A DNA stretch of 64,000 bases. Source: Acinetobacter gerneri DSM 14967 = CIP 107464 = MTCC 9824. GTDB lineage: Bacteria; Pseudomonadota; Gammaproteobacteria; Pseudomonadales; Moraxellaceae. Both the position numbers and the translations under genes were made by a program. Each line of letters begins with the position of its first letter. The stretch's first letter is position 1. Positions 62,992 to 64,000 of this stretch are shown here, one piece after another. The notes under the pieces were generated by a model. The model made no database searches. It was given only the letters and a program-made list of their open reading frames with translations, and was not told the DNA's origin. Where the stretch lies: contig NZ_KB849545.1 in NCBI RefSeq assembly GCF_000368565.1, positions 174,304-238,303 of the forward strand, read 5' to 3'.

Positions 62992-63609
62992 ATGAAGCAG
63001 CCAACCATACAAGTACGGCGTAAACCCCAGCAATCACGGGCAAAAATGACTCAAGATGCCCTGATTGATACTTTTGTTCGGCTTTTAAATGAAAAACCAG
63101 CCAATGCCATCACGATTCGGGAAATGACCGATATAGCAGGGATTGGGCTGGGTACTTTTTATGAATATTTTAGTAAAAAAGACGATCTCATCGCACTGAT
63201 GATCCATCAACATGTCAAAAATAATGCTGAAACACTGAAAACTTATGCACAAAGCCAAACACAGTTATCCACAAAATTGAGTTGTCAGGACTATTTGGCT
63301 CAAGTGATCCATTTCCAGATCCTACAAGTTGAAGCACAACAACACTTATGGGCACAAACATTTTTATTGGAAAGGCAAATTTCAAGCATTGAAATTTATC
63401 AGAAAAGTTATGTGATGATGATTCAAATGTGGCAGAGTATTTTAGAGCCATATATTGACAATGAAACTGCGTTACAACGTCTAAGTTTGAATGTACAACG
63501 TATTTGCTACGGTTTTATCTCTCAGACTTTATTGATAGAACCTGAGTTTGCAGAATGGGAGGTTTTAGAAGAGGATATTTTGCTCGCATTAAAAGGTCTG
63601 CATTTATAA
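62992..63609 (+). CDS. TetR/AcrR-family transcriptional regulator
   Basis: The 205 aa protein starts MKQPTIQVRRKPQQSRAKMT, with an N-terminal TetR helix-turn-helix (ITIREMTDIAGIGLGTFYEYFSKKDDLIALMI, here noted by its core GLGTFYEYFSKKDDL). A helical ligand-binding domain follows. It lies 77 bp from the divergent aidB-like gene, so it most likely represses that gene and itself. The effector may be an acyl-CoA or fatty acid derivative, which is inference. Confidence 0.88.
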   Translation: MKQPTIQVRRKPQQSRAKMTQDALIDTFVRLLNEKPANAITIREMTDIAGIGLGTFYEYFSKKDDLIALMIHQHVKNNAETLKTYAQSQTQLSTKLSCQDYLAQVIHFQILQVEAQQHLWAQTFLLERQISSIEIYQKSYVMMIQMWQSILEPYIDNETALQRLSLNVQRICYGFISQTLLIEPEFAEWEVLEEDILLALKGLHL

Positions 63610-63843
63610 TTACTTTTTAGCAGGCTTTCTTGTATGAGCAAAATAGAGCGATATACATCCCAAAATAAAAGGTACTAAAACAAATTTATAATCATCAAAG
63701 TGGTCAAAAACGCGTAAAGGATTATTACACCCTAGACTTGATCCCGTAGAAGACATGCACCCCATCCCACTCAAAAAAAGCCATATAAAAATAGCGATTA
63801 AAATTAGAATCGAACCTATGATTGTAAATAATATTTTCATCAT
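63610..63843 (-). CDS. Small membrane protein of unknown function
   Basis: The 77 aa protein starts with two Met codons (63843 and 63840); the second has better spacing to AGAG. It has two membrane segments (about 5-27 and 50-68). The loop between them has two cysteines (GMGCMSSTGSSLGCNNP). The stop lies directly against the stop of the converging TetR gene. I do not recognise the family. Confidence 0.6.
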   Translation of the reverse strand: MMKILFTIIGSILILIAIFIWLFLSGMGCMSSTGSSLGCNNPLRVFDHFDDYKFVLVPFILGCISLYFAHTRKPAKK

Positions 63844-64000
63844 CTCTAATCTGTAATTTAGGGTTTATTCACTTTGCAAAATAAGCATATCCTTGTTATT
63901 GCCTCACACTTGCTCTACTACGGTGACATAGCTTTTGCAAAACATAAATATCTAATGATATAAATATAAATTGCTAAATAAAAAATATTTCAAAATTTTA

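Overview
The window looks like chromosomal DNA of a gammaproteobacterium of the Moraxellaceae, most likely Acinetobacter. Four things support this: low G+C coding sequence with very A/T-rich intergenic DNA; a monomeric NADP-isocitrate dehydrogenase; the conserved run rlmN-pilF-rodZ-ispG-hisS-yfgM-bamB-der; and the queA-tgt-yajC-secD-secF cluster. Species cannot be assigned from the sequence alone. I saw no insertion sequence, prophage, integrase or CRISPR array. Most of the window is housekeeping DNA with a few accessory islands.

Layout. 1-4654 (minus): a 3'-cut ELM1-family gene with a frameshift near its start, then ilvE and glnE. 4811-7709 (minus): two tandem paralogous sensor histidine kinases with no response regulator beside them. 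8538-10775: icd after a long leader. 11023-11109: tRNA-Leu(CAA). 11288-17181: queA, tgt, yajC, secD, secF. 17274-27649 (minus): an Sfp-type phosphopantetheinyl transferase, then der, bamB, yfgM, hisS, ispG, rodZ, pilF, rlmN, ndk and iscX. 27827-29699 (minus): a PAP2 phosphatase and a family-4 glycosyltransferase. 29878-34949 (minus): a secreted protein of unknown function and a four-gene chaperone-usher pilus operon. 35417-39037 (minus): ilvC, ilvH and ilvI, with a possible Leu/Val-rich leader peptide and hairpins upstream. 39309-44274: a DUF4124 protein, leuS, lptE and holA. 44390-49156: a complete MacA-MacB-outer membrane factor operon. 49200-50735 (minus): a decaying A/T-rich patch with a small membrane protein, a gene broken by an in-frame amber codon, and two short coding relics. 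51016-53473 (minus): fabI, a Bax-inhibitor-1/YccA protein and orn. 53594-55918: rsgA, a rhodanese, grxC and secB. 55985-57927 (minus): two cytochrome b562 paralogues flanking an Ada-like gene. 58081-63840: coaBC, radC, a bestrophin-type channel, an AidB-like acyl-CoA dehydrogenase divergent from a TetR regulator, and a small membrane protein.

Working together: ilvE, ilvI, ilvH and ilvC cover much of branched-chain amino acid synthesis. YajC, SecD, SecF and SecB serve protein export, and BamB and LptE serve outer membrane assembly. MacA, MacB and the outer membrane factor form one tripartite exporter. The most notable non-coding or disrupted signals are the A_AAA_AAG frameshift site in the ELM1-family gene, the ilv leader, the ilvH-ilvC hairpin whose one irregular pair fits only the coding-strand RNA, the amber-interrupted gene, and the hairpin leader of icd.
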